From positions 1 through 64,000 of the forward strand of contig NZ_VTPZ01000011.1 in NCBI RefSeq assembly GCF_008638305.1: DNA of 64,000 bases, in the 5' to 3' direction. This stretch comes from Pseudomonas profundi. Its GTDB lineage: Bacteria; Pseudomonadota; Gammaproteobacteria; Pseudomonadales; Pseudomonadaceae. This document shows, in pieces, positions 28,504 to 37,866 of this stretch. Each line of letters starts with the position of its first letter. The first letter of the stretch is position 1. Made by a program: the position numbers and the translations under genes. The notes under the pieces are model-generated. The model did not search any database. It was not told where the DNA came from and saw nothing but the letters and a program-made list of their open reading frames with translations.

Positions 28504-30873
28504 TTGTTAGAGTACGTAGTGTCCTTCGAACAACTGGGTGCGGGAGACGTTGAACGCGTCGGCGGCAAGAACGCCTCGCTTGGGGAAATGATCAGCAACC
28601 TGGCGCATGCCGGAGTATCGGTCCCCGGCGGTTTCGCCACCACAGCAGATGCCTACCGCGACTTTCTGGAGCAAAGTGGTCTGAACGAGCGTATTCACGC
28701 CGCCCTGGACGCCCTGGATGTAGATGATGTTAATGCTCTGGCCCAGACTGGTGCGCAGATCCGTCAGTGGGTGATGGACGCGGAATTTCCCGAGCCGCTT
28801 GATGCTGCCATCCGCACGGCCTTCGCCGAACTGTCTGCCGGCAACGACAATCTCGCCGTTGCGGTTCGCTCTTCTGCCACGGCGGAAGATCTTCCCGACG
28901 CTTCCTTTGCCGGGCAGCAGGAAACCTTCCTTAATATCCGCGGCGTGGATAACGTGATCCGTGCGGCCAAGGAAGTATTCGCTTCGCTGTTCAACGATCG
29001 CGCTATTGCCTATCGGGTTCACCAGGGCTTTGACCATAAACTGGTCGCCTTGTCTGCTGGCGTCCAGCGGATGGTGCGCTCCGAAATCGGCACTGCGGGC
29101 GTGATGTTTACGCTGGATACTGAATCCGGTTTCCGCGATGTCGTCTTCATCACCGGCGCCTACGGCCTGGGTGAAACGGTAGTGCAGGGCGCGGTCAACC
29201 CTGACGAATTCTATGTGCACAAGCCGACTCTTGAAGCCGGACGCCCCCCGATACTGCGTCGCAATCTGGGCAGCAAGGCGATCAAGATGGTCTACGGCGA
29301 AGTGGCGAGCGCAGGTCGCTCGGTCAAGACAGTTGAGGTCGACAAGACTGATCGCTCGCGCTTCTGCCTCAGCGATGAAGAAGTCATCGATCTGGCTCGC
29401 CAGGCACTTATCATCGAGAAGCATTACGAACGTCCGATGGACATCGAATGGGCAAAGGACGGTGATGACAACAAGCTGTATATCGTCCAGGCTCGTCCTG
29501 AAACGGTGAAGAGTCGTGCCAGCGGTAACGTGATGGAGCGTTATCTGCTCAAGGAGAAGGGCAAGGTACTGGTTGAAGGCCGCGCAATCGGCCAGCGTAT
29601 CGGTTCGGGCCCGGTCAAGATCGTTGACCACATCTCGCAGATGGACAAGGTCATGCCCGGAGACGTGCTCGTATCTGACATGACTGATCCGGACTGGGAG
29701 CCTGTAATGAAGCGGGCCAGTGCCATTATCACCAATCGTGGCGGACGCACCTGCCACGCGGCGATCATCGCGCGCGAGTTGGGAATCCCGGCAGTCGTTG
29801 GCTGCGGTAACGCGACCACCGAGCTGAAAGACGGGCAGAACGTGACGGTATCCTGCGCTGAAGGCGACACTGGCCTGATCTATGACGGCGAGCTGTCCTT
29901 TGATGTGCGGACCAACAGCGTCGATGCGATGCCACCGCTACCCTTCAAGATCATGATGAACGTGGGCAACCCCGATCGTGCGTTTGATTTCGCCAATCTG
30001 CCCAACGCCGGCGTTGGCCTTGCGCGCCTGGAATTCATCATCAACCGTATGATCGGCGTGCATCCCAAGGCTCTGCTCAATTTTGCGAGTCTGCCGAGCG
30101 ATGTAAAAGACAGTGTCGAGAAGCGAATTGCCGGCTACTCCGATCCTGTCGACTTCTATGTCGAGAAACTGGTTGAGGGGGTCAGTACCCTGGCCGCTGC
30201 GTTCTGGCCGAAAAAGGTCATCGTGCGGTTGTCCGACTTCAAGTCCAATGAATACGCCAACCTCATCGGCGGGCGCTTGTACGAGCCTGAAGAAGAAAAC
30301 CCCATGCTGGGTTTCCGTGGCGCTTCGCGTTATATCAGCGACTCCTTCCGTGATTGCTTCGAGCTCGAATGCCGTGCAATGAAGCAGGTTCGCGATGTCA
30401 TGGGGCTGACCAACGTCGAAATCATGGTGCCGTTCGTTCGCACCGTGGGCGAAGCCAAACAGGTGGTTGAACTGCTCGGCGAGAACGGCCTGAAGCGTGG
30501 AGAAAACGGCCTGCGGCTGATCATGATGTGCGAACTGCCAGCCAACGCATTGCTTGCCGAAGAATTCCTCGAGCACTTCGATGGGTTCTCCATTGGCTCC
30601 AACGATCTCACCCAGCTTACGCTTGGCCTGGACCGCGATTCCGGCATCATTGCCCATCTGTTTGACGAGCGTAACGCGGCGGTCAAGAAGCTGCTGGCAA
30701 TGGCCATATCCGCCTGCACCAAAGCTGATAAATACATCGGTATCTGCGGGCAGGGTCCCTCGGATCATCCTGATCTGGCGCGTTGGCTGATGGAGCAGGG
30801 CATCGAGACCATGTCTCTGAATCCTGATTCTGTAATGGACACCTGGTTCTTCCTCGCGGAACAAAACGCCTGA
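28504..30873 (+). CDS. ppsA: Phosphoenolpyruvate synthase (pyruvate, water dikinase)
   Basis: PpsA converts pyruvate and ATP to PEP, AMP and phosphate for gluconeogenesis. The 789-residue protein has the ATP-binding N-terminal domain ([10 protein letters not shown] near 21), the phosphohistidine domain with [14 protein letters not shown] (about 411-424), and the PEP-binding TIM barrel with the C-terminal catalytic cysteine in [13 protein letters not shown]. Start is TTG with GGAGAG about 8 nt upstream. PpsR regulation is implied by the divergent neighbour. Confidence 0.96.
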   Translation: MLEYVVSFEQLGAGDVERVGGKNASLGEMISNLAHAGVSVPGGFATTADAYRDFLEQSGLNERIHAALDALDVDDVNALAQTGAQIRQWVMDAEFPEPLDAAIRTAFAELSAGNDNLAVAVRSSATAEDLPDASFAGQQETFLNIRGVDNVIRAAKEVFASLFNDRAIAYRVHQGFDHKLVALSAGVQRMVRSEIGTAGVMFTLDTESGFRDVVFITGAYGLGETVVQGAVNPDEFYVHKPTLEAGRPPILRRNLGSKAIKMVYGEVASAGRSVKTVEVDKTDRSRFCLSDEEVIDLARQALIIEKHYERPMDIEWAKDGDDNKLYIVQARPETVKSRASGNVMERYLLKEKGKVLVEGRAIGQRIGSGPVKIVDHISQMDKVMPGDVLVSDMTDPDWEPVMKRASAIITNRGGRTCHAAIIARELGIPAVVGCGNATTELKDGQNVTVSCAEGDTGLIYDGELSFDVRTNSVDAMPPLPFKIMMNVGNPDRAFDFANLPNAGVGLARLEFIINRMIGVHPKALLNFASLPSDVKDSVEKRIAGYSDPVDFYVEKLVEGVSTLAAAFWPKKVIVRLSDFKSNEYANLIGGRLYEPEEENPMLGFRGASRYISDSFRDCFELECRAMKQVRDVMGLTNVEIMVPFVRTVGEAKQVVELLGENGLKRGENGLRLIMMCELPANALLAEEFLEHFDGFSIGSNDLTQLTLGLDRDSGIIAHLFDERNAAVKKLLAMAISACTKADKYIGICGQGPSDHPDLARWLMEQGIETMSLNPDSVMDTWFFLAEQNA

Positions 30874-30892
30874 TATGACTCAAGGAGACTCC

Positions 30893-31378
30893 ATGCACTA
30901 CATCACTCCGGATCTGTGTGACGCCTATCCAGACGTCGCTGTCGTCGAGCCCATGTTCAGCAACTTTGGCGGCCACGATTCATTTGGCGGCGAGATCGTC
31001 ACGGTGAAATGTTTTGAAGACAACTCCGTGGTGAAGGAGCAGGTCGATCAGAACGGCACCGGCAAAGTAATGGTTGTCGACGGGGGCGGCTCGCTACGCC
31101 GCGCCTTGCTCGGCGATATGCTAGCCGAAAAGGCCGCCCGCAATGGCTGGGAAGGCATCATCGTGTACGGGTGCGTGCGCGATGTAGATGTTCTGGTGCA
31201 GACACCACTGGGGATTCAAGCGCTCGCCAGCCATCCGATGAAAACCGACAAGCGCGGGATAGGCGACCTGAATGTACCGGTTACCTTCGGCGGAGTGACG
31301 TTCCGTCCAGGTGAATATGTGTATGCGGACAACAACGGGATCATCGTTTCTCCAACCGAACTGAAAATGCCCACCTGA
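30893..31378 (+). CDS. rraA: Ribonuclease E activity regulator RraA
   Basis: The 161-residue protein belongs to the RraA/HMG-aldolase-like fold; RraA binds RNase E and dampens its activity. It starts [13 protein letters not shown] and contains the ring-forming core [21 protein letters not shown] and [11 protein letters not shown] 30893 has AAGGAG 7 nt upstream. Some family members are HMG/CHA aldolases; the [10 protein letters not shown] form and place next to ppsA fit RraA. Confidence 0.88.
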   Translation: MHYITPDLCDAYPDVAVVEPMFSNFGGHDSFGGEIVTVKCFEDNSVVKEQVDQNGTGKVMVVDGGGSLRRALLGDMLAEKAARNGWEGIIVYGCVRDVDVLVQTPLGIQALASHPMKTDKRGIGDLNVPVTFGGVTFRPGEYVYADNNGIIVSPTELKMPT

Positions 31379-31571
31379 CGTAGACAATCGTTCTGAAATT
31401 CAATTGCGGGACCGGCATTCGAATGGTGACACCGTTCGGATGTCGAGCGTCTTTGCATAGCTTGTTGTCGGCAGCCGATGGGCCCTGACCGTGGCGGCAG
31501 TCAACAGCTTTTCAGAAGCCTTAAGCAGTGTGTGAAGGTTTCCGGCTATTCATCGATGCGAGGTCACTATC

Positions 31572-31820
31572 GTGGACGATCCCTTTGAACATCAGTTGCG
31601 CAACCTCATGCGTAATGCCGAACAGCAGCGTCCAGTCAGCTCCGATAACGAGCGACTCGAACGGGTGCTGCATAAAGCACATATACATGGCGGTATATTC
31701 GACTTGCTGAGCCTCTTCGCGCGATGGGCCTGGGTCCTCACCGAAGGGGTAGACAAAGGCATTCAACACAGACGGCCGGTACGGCGCAGCAACGATTCCT
31801 CCAAACAAGCGAGCGAGTAA
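31572..31820 (+). CDS. crfX: CrfX-like small cytoplasmic protein
   Basis: An 82-residue protein from a GTG start (MDDPFEHQLRNLMRNAEQQ), with a hydrophobic-rich middle (FDLLSLFARWAWVLTEGV) and a basic tail. I identify it by size, sequence feel and position: in P. aeruginosa crfX precedes cmpX, sigX and oprF, as here. Its function is poorly known and linked to envelope regulation. The P. aeruginosa neighbour cmaX is not present; instead 193 gene-free bases separate rraA from this gene. Confidence 0.75.
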   Translation: MDDPFEHQLRNLMRNAEQQRPVSSDNERLERVLHKAHIHGGIFDLLSLFARWAWVLTEGVDKGIQHRRPVRRSNDSSKQASE

Positions 31821-31823
31821 ATC

Positions 31824-32645
31824 ATGGAATTTGATACCTGGAGGCAAAGCTTCGTTGCAGCCATGACCACCCTGTGGAGCAAAATTGCGTCCTTTGTTCC
31901 CGATCTGATCGCCTCGCTGCTCATCGTATTGCTTGGTTTTGTGATCGCTAAGGTCGTTGACGCATTATTGAGCAAAGGGCTGGCCAAGCTGGGTCTGGAC
32001 CGTCTGATGACCGGTGCCGGAGTCACCAAGCTGCTCGGCAGAATCGGTATTTCCTCACCGGTTTCTTCTGTTGTAGGCAAGATAGTCTACTGGTTTATCG
32101 TTCTGACTTTCGTGGTGTCTGCTGCCGAGACGCTGGGCCTTGCCCGGGTTTCCTCGACGCTCGATGCATTCGCGTTGTATTTGCCTAAAGTGTTCGGCGC
32201 CGCGCTGATTCTGTTGGCAGGCCTGTTGCTGTCGCACCTGGTCAGTGGCGTCGTCCGCGGCGCCGCTGAAAGCATCGGTGTCGATTATGCAGGAGGGCTA
32301 GGTCGTTTCGCCCAGGGTCTTCTGGTAATAATCACTGTCTCTCTGGCCATCGGTCAGCTGCAAATCGAAACCGGCTTGCTCAACACAGTGATTGCCATTG
32401 TTCTGGTCTCCTTCGGACTTGCCGCAGCATTGGCGCTAGGTCTGGGCAGCCAACAGATAGTCGCTCAGATCATTGCCGGCGTATATGTACGCGAGCTATA
32501 CCAGGTGGGGGATCGGATTCAGGTAGGCGGCGTTGAGGGCGTGATTGACGAGATCGGCACCGTTAAGACGTCTCTGGTTGATGATAGCGGGGCGGTAATC
32601 TCCCTATCCAATCGTGTTTTGCTGAACGAACGGGTCTCCCGATAA
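31824..32645 (+). CDS. cmpX: CmpX, mechanosensitive-channel-like membrane protein
   Basis: The 273-residue inner-membrane protein has about five hydrophobic segments (near 25-48, 82-104, 120-145, 165-185, 188-215) and ends in a small MscS-like beta domain (YQVGDRIQVGGVEGVIDEIGTVKT). In P. aeruginosa CmpX affects membrane state and sigX activity. It begins 3 bp after crfX and ends 9 bp before sigX, so all three are likely co-transcribed. Confidence 0.88.
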   Translation: MEFDTWRQSFVAAMTTLWSKIASFVPDLIASLLIVLLGFVIAKVVDALLSKGLAKLGLDRLMTGAGVTKLLGRIGISSPVSSVVGKIVYWFIVLTFVVSAAETLGLARVSSTLDAFALYLPKVFGAALILLAGLLLSHLVSGVVRGAAESIGVDYAGGLGRFAQGLLVIITVSLAIGQLQIETGLLNTVIAIVLVSFGLAAALALGLGSQQIVAQIIAGVYVRELYQVGDRIQVGGVEGVIDEIGTVKTSLVDDSGAVISLSNRVLLNERVSR

Positions 32646-32654
32646 CCATCCCGC

Positions 32655-33269
32655 GTGCAAACCAACCCACTTAGCGACCCACCCGTTTTGAATGATTCTG
32701 GCCCATCAAGCAGTCGATATACTCCTGCCGATCTGTCGGACGAGGAATTGGTCCTACGCGCCAAACGTGAATTGCTTCACACGACAGTGGCTTATGAAGA
32801 ACTCATGAGGCGCTATCAAAGAACACTATTTAACGTTTGTGCGCGATATTTGGGGAACGAAAGGGATGCGGATGATGTCTGTCAGGAGGTAATGCTAAAA
32901 GTGTTACATGGGTTGAAACAGTTTGAGGGTAAGGCAAAATTCAAAACATGGCTTTATAGCATTACATACAATGAGTGCATCACACAGTATCGAAAAGAGA
33001 AACGTAAGAAGCGACTCTTCGATGCGCTAAGTCTGGACTCTCAGGAGGAGGCTCAGGAAGAACCCGAGCCCCTCGCAGGTAGTGGTGGGCTGGACCGCTG
33101 GCTGGTTCATGTGAACCCGGTGGATCGTGAAATTCTTGTGCTACGCTTTGTAGCAGAGCTTGAATTTCAGGAGATTGCCGACATCATGTACATGGGATTG
33201 AGTGCTACGAAGATGCGTTATAAGCGTGCGCTGGAAAAACTCCGCAAGCACGTGGAAATGCCGTTTTGA
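32655..33269 (+). CDS. sigX: ECF sigma factor SigX
   Basis: SigX directs transcription of oprF and lipid genes in pseudomonads. The 204-residue protein has sigma region 2 (YEELMRRYQRTLFNVCARYLGNERDADDVCQEV) and region 4 (DREILVLRFVAELEFQEIADIM then the SATKMRYKRALEKL helix), near-identical by memory to P. aeruginosa SigX in these parts. There is no anti-sigma gene beside it; CmpX may link it to membrane stress. The start is a GTG with weak ribosome site. Codon use is AT-richer than in neighbouring genes. Confidence 0.93.
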   Translation: MQTNPLSDPPVLNDSGPSSSRYTPADLSDEELVLRAKRELLHTTVAYEELMRRYQRTLFNVCARYLGNERDADDVCQEVMLKVLHGLKQFEGKAKFKTWLYSITYNECITQYRKEKRKKRLFDALSLDSQEEAQEEPEPLAGSGGLDRWLVHVNPVDREILVLRFVAELEFQEIADIMYMGLSATKMRYKRALEKLRKHVEMPF

Positions 33270-33371
33270 AACTCTTTCTATGATGGTGTTGCGTTGTCTG
33301 TATACTCACGCCTGTGTTTTGCCGAGTTTGCGCAAACCTAACGTCCGAATGGATTAAACGGGGATTCAAAG

Positions 33372-34343
33372 ATGAGATTGAAAAACACTGTAGGTATCGT
33401 TGTTGGCGCCGTAGTAGCTGCCTCCACAATGCCAGTTATGGCTCAGAGCGCCGGCTCTGTTGAGGCGGAAGCATTTGCCAAGCGTTACTTCACCGACAGC
33501 ATCCATGATCTGGATGACGGCACTCTGGTCGGTGGTAGCCTCGGTTACTTTGTGAGCGACAACGTCTCGTTGAACCTCGGCCACGGCGTGTACAAGAGCC
33601 TGGAAAGTGAAGCAGCCGGTTTCGAAGGCGACGACATCGACGGTCGCATGACTCACCTTGAGGCCATCTATCACTTCGGTCAGGGCGCAGTACGTCCTTA
33701 CCTGTCCGGTGGCGTAGCCCATCAGGAACTCGACCAGGTTGGTACTGGCAGCCGCGACAAAACCAGCATGATCCTGGCTGGTGCCGGTGTTAAAAATTAT
33801 CTGAACGAAAACTTCTTCGTACGCGCAGGCGTCGACGTGATGCACGGCCTGGATCACGACAACACCGAGTGGATGGCGGGCGTCGGCCTGGGTCTGAATT
33901 TCGGTGGTGCTGCTGCACCTGCTGCTGAGCCAGCGCCGGCTCCAGCTCCTGCTCCGGCTCCAGCTCCTGCGCCAGAACCCGAAATGCAAAACGTTCGGGT
34001 TGAACTCGACGTCAAATTTGATTTCGACGAGGCTACTATCCGTCCTGAATTCCGTCAGGATATTCAGAGCCTGGCAGAGTTCATGAACACCTATCCGTCA
34101 GTAACTACCACGGTTGAAGGTTACACTGACTCCATCGGTACCGAGCAGTACAACCAGGATCTGTCACAGCGTCGTGCAGCCTCTGTACGTCAAGCTCTGA
34201 TCGATGAAGGTGTTGAAGCTGACCGTATCGACTCGGTCGGTCATGGCGAATCCAACCCCATCGCTGACAACGATACTGCTGAAGGACGTGCGATGAACCG
34301 CCGCGTTGAAGCAGACGTAGAAGCAGAGGTTGAAGTTCGTTAA
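33372..34343 (+). CDS. oprF: OprF, OmpA-family major outer-membrane porin
   Basis: The 323-residue protein has a signal peptide (about 1-24), an eight-strand N-terminal barrel (to about 178), a linker of repeated Ala-Pro (about 181-203), and an OmpA peptidoglycan-binding domain (about 205-320; TVEGYTDSIGTEQYN, RRAASVRQALI, NRRVE). P. aeruginosa OprF has four cysteines in its linker; this protein has no cysteine at all. A possible SigX promoter (GAAAC at 33268, CGTTGT at 33292) lies upstream, with spacing longer than usual. A strong terminator follows. Confidence 0.93.
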   Translation: MRLKNTVGIVVGAVVAASTMPVMAQSAGSVEAEAFAKRYFTDSIHDLDDGTLVGGSLGYFVSDNVSLNLGHGVYKSLESEAAGFEGDDIDGRMTHLEAIYHFGQGAVRPYLSGGVAHQELDQVGTGSRDKTSMILAGAGVKNYLNENFFVRAGVDVMHGLDHDNTEWMAGVGLGLNFGGAAAPAAEPAPAPAPAPAPAPAPEPEMQNVRVELDVKFDFDEATIRPEFRQDIQSLAEFMNTYPSVTTTVEGYTDSIGTEQYNQDLSQRRAASVRQALIDEGVEADRIDSVGHGESNPIADNDTAEGRAMNRRVEADVEAEVEVR

Positions 34344-34355
34344 TAGCGAGCTCGA

Positions 34356-34387
34356 CAAAAAACCCGGTCAAATGACCGGGTTTTTTT
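34356..34387. terminator. Bidirectional terminator between oprF and thioesterase gene
   Basis: AACCCGGTCA (34361-34370) pairs with TGACCGGGTT (34373-34382), with A-run and T-run on either side. It serves oprF and, on the other strand, the convergent gene. Confidence 0.92.
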
Positions 34388-34838
34388 ATGCGTAATCGGG
34401 AAGGCAGTTAACGCCAGGGAAGCGCATGCGAAAGTCATCCGGCATGGGCATTACTTTTGATGTAGCAAAATGATAGAAAACGAAACCCGACTTTGCCAAG
34501 GCAACGAGTTCACCGTTGCGTGCTTTGGTTATCCGAAAGATGATATCGCCCCCGTATCTATTCAGATCCATCAGGCCAACTTCAAATATCAATGTATCTC
34601 TGGCAAAAGCCGCCGTGCGGTAAGTTGTCGCCAGGTCAGTCACAATGATACCGACTTCGTTTTCACCTACTTCTTCGATGCCGAACTGATATAGGAAGCG
34701 GGCGCGCGCTTCCGAGATCATGGAGATCATCGAATCGTTCGCCAGATGCTTGCCCGCGTTGATATCGGTAATCCTGACTGTCAACTGGGTGGTGAAATAG
34801 AATTGTTTTTCCGGGAAATGAAGTATCAAACGGGACAT
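34386..34838 (-). CDS. Hotdog-fold thioesterase family protein
   Basis: The 150-residue protein resembles the 4HBT/acyl-CoA thioesterase hotdog family: a central helix region (HLANDSMISMISEARARFLYQFG) followed by beta strands (VGIIVTDLATTYRTAAFARDTLIFEVGL). The substrate, probably an acyl-CoA, is unknown. It stands alone and convergent with oprF. Confidence 0.75.
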   Translation of the reverse strand: MSRLILHFPEKQFYFTTQLTVRITDINAGKHLANDSMISMISEARARFLYQFGIEEVGENEVGIIVTDLATTYRTAAFARDTLIFEVGLMDLNRYGGDIIFRITKARNGELVALAKSGFVFYHFATSKVMPMPDDFRMRFPGVNCLPDYA

Positions 34839-34944
34839 AGATAACCTTGCGCTGCGATCGCCCTGACGATTGGACGAGTCGACAGGGGAGGAATGGATGA
34901 AAGCGCACGCATTGTACGCGACCAGACGGTCACAAAACAGCTAC

Positions 34945-34971
34945 AAAAAAGGCCACCCGAAGGTGGCCTTT
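34945..34971 (-). terminator. Rho-independent terminator of aceA
   Basis: GGCCACC (34951-34957) and GGTGGCC (34962-34968) form a 7-bp stem with a CGAA loop; on the minus strand it ends in a run of T. It lies 32 bp past the aceA stop. Confidence 0.88.
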
Positions 34972-35002
34972 CTACACCCGGGCCTAAGCCCGACGACCGG
35001 TC

Positions 35003-36598
35003 TTAGAACTGGTTCATGGTGTTGTCTTTACCGCCAGCTTTCAGTGCAGCTTCACCAGCAAAGTATTCTTTGTGGTTGTCGCCAATGTCCGAGCCAGCCA
35101 TGTTCTGGTGCTTGACGCAGGCGATGCCCTGACGGATTTCCTGACGCTGAACGCCCTTGACGTAGGCCAGCATGCCTTCGTCTGCGAAGTACCCTTTTGC
35201 CAGGTTGTCGGTAGACAGCGCAGCAGTGTGGTAAGTCGGCAGAGTGATCAGGTGATGGAAGATACCTGCTTCGCGGGAAGCATCCTTCTGGAAGGTACGG
35301 ATCTTCTCGTCAGCCAGTTTGGCCAGTTCGGTTTCGTCGTACTCGACGCTCATCAGCTTGGCGCGGTCGTATGCAGAAACATCTTTGCCTTCTTCCTGCA
35401 TGGCATCGAATACCTGCTGGCGGAAGTTCAGAGTCCAGTTGAACGACGGGCTGTTGTTGTAAACCAGTTTGGCGTTCGGTACGACTTCGCGGATACGGTT
35501 AACCATGTCGGCGATCTGGCCCACGTGTGGCTTCTCGGTTTCGATCCACAGCAGGTCAGCCCCGTTCTGCAGGCTGGTGATGCAGTCCAGCACGACGCGG
35601 TCTACACCGGTGTCCTTGCGGAACTGGAACAGGCCGGAAGCCAGACGCTTTGGCTTGAGCAGCTTGCCGTTGGCCTTGATGACTACGTCACCATTCTGGA
35701 TGTCGTCAGCGCTTTCGATGTAATCACCGTCCAGGAAGCTGTTGTACTGGTCGCCCAGGTCGCCTGGCTCGTTGGTGACAGCGATAGCCTTGGTCAGGCC
35801 AGCACCCAGGGAGTCGGTACGGGCAACGATCACGCCGTCGTCAATGCCGAGCTCAAGGAATGCGTAACGCACGGCATTGATCTTCGCCAGGAAGTCGGAA
35901 TGCGGAACAGTTACCTTGCCATCCTGGTGACCACACTGCTTCTCGTCAGAAACCTGGTTCTCGATCTGGATACAGCACGCACCGGCTTCGATCATTTTCT
36001 TGGCCAGCAGGTAGGTAGCTTCCGGGTTACCGAAGCCAGCATCGATATCGGCGATGATCGGCACAACGTGAGTTTCGAAGTTGTCGATCTTGGCCTGAAG
36101 TTCAGCTTCCTTGGATTTGTCGCCAGCTTTGCGGGCTTCGTCCAGGTCGACGAACAGCAGGTCCAGTTCGCGGGCATCAGCTTGACGCAGGAAGGTGTAA
36201 AGCTCTTCGATCAGACCGGAAACGGAAGTCTTCTCATGCATGGACTGGTCAGGCAACGGGCCGAAATCGGAGCGCAGCGCGGCAACCATCCAGCCGGACA
36301 GGTAGAGGTAGCGCTTGTTGGTTGTCTTCAGGTGCTTCTTGATGGAGATCAGCTTCTGCTGACCGATGAAGCCGTGCCAGCAGCCCAGCGACTGAGTGTA
36401 GGCATTGGTATCGGCGTCGTACTCGGCCATGTCTTTGCGCATGATGGCGGCGGTGTACTTGGCGATGTCCAGACCGGTTTTGAAGCGGTTCTGGAGGCGC
36501 ATGCGAGCAGCGTATTCCGGGTTGATGGCGGCCCAGGTGCTACCTGCGGCTTCTGTTACCGCGGCAATAGCCTTGATCTCGTTTTGGTAAGCTGACAT
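35003..36598 (-). CDS. aceA: Isocitrate lyase
   Basis: Isocitrate lyase splits isocitrate to glyoxylate and succinate, opening the glyoxylate shunt. The 531-residue protein is about 100 residues longer than the E. coli enzyme, like the P. aeruginosa form. The active-site loop reads EKQCGHQDGK in place of the usual KKCGH motif, with the catalytic cysteine kept; other landmarks are IADIDAGFGNPEATY and the NNSPSFNW substrate loop. ATG 36598 has AAGGA 7 nt upstream. A palindromic TGTAGTG/CACTACA site lies about 410 bp upstream. Confidence 0.95.
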   Translation of the reverse strand: MSAYQNEIKAIAAVTEAAGSTWAAINPEYAARMRLQNRFKTGLDIAKYTAAIMRKDMAEYDADTNAYTQSLGCWHGFIGQQKLISIKKHLKTTNKRYLYLSGWMVAALRSDFGPLPDQSMHEKTSVSGLIEELYTFLRQADARELDLLFVDLDEARKAGDKSKEAELQAKIDNFETHVVPIIADIDAGFGNPEATYLLAKKMIEAGACCIQIENQVSDEKQCGHQDGKVTVPHSDFLAKINAVRYAFLELGIDDGVIVARTDSLGAGLTKAIAVTNEPGDLGDQYNSFLDGDYIESADDIQNGDVVIKANGKLLKPKRLASGLFQFRKDTGVDRVVLDCITSLQNGADLLWIETEKPHVGQIADMVNRIREVVPNAKLVYNNSPSFNWTLNFRQQVFDAMQEEGKDVSAYDRAKLMSVEYDETELAKLADEKIRTFQKDASREAGIFHHLITLPTYHTAALSTDNLAKGYFADEGMLAYVKGVQRQEIRQGIACVKHQNMAGSDIGDNHKEYFAGEAALKAGGKDNTMNQF

Positions 36599-37003
36599 GG
36601 TCAATCCTTCAAAGTTTGCGTTTGGTTCTGCACGATTTGTCGACCTGAACCCGCCGTGGGCGACAGTCTGAACAGTTGTAGCAATAACGAAGAAGCAATC
36701 GGAATGAAGGCAGCGCGGAGGAGAGGGGTGACGAACAGGTGGATGACGTACGTCTGCTATTCAGCCAGGCAGTTGCTTGACCTTGCAGCGTGGTGGTTCC
36801 GTCATTCAGGCTGATACGTTTGAATCGCTTCCCCGTCCCTCAGGACAACTTCGTTCCAGTCGCAACCTCGTCAAAATGCCTTGTGGGCTGTTAAGACACG
36901 CATCGGTCCTTTGGTATCGGAGCCGATCGGGAACCCTTCGCAGGGTCCTGGCTAGCGGGAGCGGGGCAATAATGCGACTTGCCAGAGGATAAGTCAACTT
37001 GCA

Positions 37004-37029
37004 TGTAGTGATTATTTCGTTGCACTACA
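37004..37029 (-). promoter_or_regulatory. Inverted repeat in the long aceA upstream region
   Basis: TGTAGTG (37004-37010) and CACTACA (37023-37029) form a perfect 7-bp inverted repeat with a 12-bp spacer. It lies in the 446-bp gap before aceA, just past the stop of the secretin-like gene. The half-site is the same as that upstream of icd. RpiR-family regulators such as HexR and RccR bind palindromes of this kind in pseudomonads, and RccR is known to control the glyoxylate shunt. The rest of the gap shows no gene; short open frames there look like chance. Confidence 0.55.
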
Positions 37030-37044
37030 GAATTGCGAAAAAGT

Positions 37045-37866
37045 TCAATCAAGGCGTTCAATCATGAGCCGTATGCTGCCCGAATCCTCTTGCCGGGTGG
37101 TTGTACGCCGACCGATATCGCGGCTCTCTGCTGTTTCGGCGTCCCCTAACGCACCTACCGTCACCCATTCGCCCAACCGGGCAGTGATCTGCGTATTGGT
37201 GTGCCGTGTGTCGATACGCTGGTTATCATTGCGGTTCATCCGGTCATCGTTTGCTTCAAGACTGATCGTTGCCATATCGCCGTTCAGGCGAACGGTTGCG
37301 TAGAAGCCTTGCGTGACATCGCGATAATGGGTTTGCTCGACGATCTGTCCGTATGCATCCATGGACCGTGTCGCAAGCGGTACGCTGTGACCGCTCTGGA
37401 TAAGAACAGGGTACCCCTCATTAGCGGTAATCTGCCGCACGCCGTCTGCTGCGCTGCGCGTTTCCCGTCGTATGATTCGCCCACGGTTGTGTTCGCCAGG
37501 AGTGCCAATCACAACGCTCCCTGTTTCTGAACCAAACCGACCATCGATGCGATGCCCGTGGCTTCGACCCGTAACGTTCGTATTGCTTGCCACACTGATT
37601 TTCAGGCGTGCGGGTTTGCGGTCAAGATCCGCGATGAGGTTGCGAATATCCTCGATTCGTTCGGGTTCAGCACGCACGATCAGCTGGCTGCCATAGGCGG
37701 AAAGGCGTTCGTCGTCTTGCAGCATCGGCTGTATCACCGGGATAAGCGATTCTGCCAAGCCATAATTGAGCGGGATGACTTCGGTAGTCGGTGCCGCAGC
37801 GACTACCGAAGCGGCCAGCCATAGCAGGAGCGTACTGCCGCGCAGGAAACGTCCACATTGCTTCAT
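37045..37866 (-). CDS. Secretin-like periplasmic protein
   Basis: The 273-residue protein has a signal peptide (GSTLLLWLAASVVAAAP), an N-domain of the secretin N0/N1 type (TTEVIPLNYGLAESLIPVIQPML...SQLIVRAEPERIEDIRNLIADLDRKP) and a partial secretin-like C-terminal part (GEWVTVGALGDAE...). It is far shorter than true secretins and lacks the pore-forming end, so it is more likely a periplasmic relative than a channel. Its ATG overlaps the acetyltransferase stop (ATGA). Function unknown. Confidence 0.72.
   Translation of the reverse strand: MKQCGRFLRGSTLLLWLAASVVAAAPTTEVIPLNYGLAESLIPVIQPMLQDDERLSAYGSQLIVRAEPERIEDIRNLIADLDRKPARLKISVASNTNVTGRSHGHRIDGRFGSETGSVVIGTPGEHNRGRIIRRETRSAADGVRQITANEGYPVLIQSGHSVPLATRSMDAYGQIVEQTHYRDVTQGFYATVRLNGDMATISLEANDDRMNRNDNQRIDTRHTNTQITARLGEWVTVGALGDAETAESRDIGRRTTTRQEDSGSIRLMIERLD

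Noticed and set aside
36777-36997. Open frames on both strands in the aceA upstream gap
   Set aside because: They overlap each other, lack ribosome sites and show no protein-like pattern.
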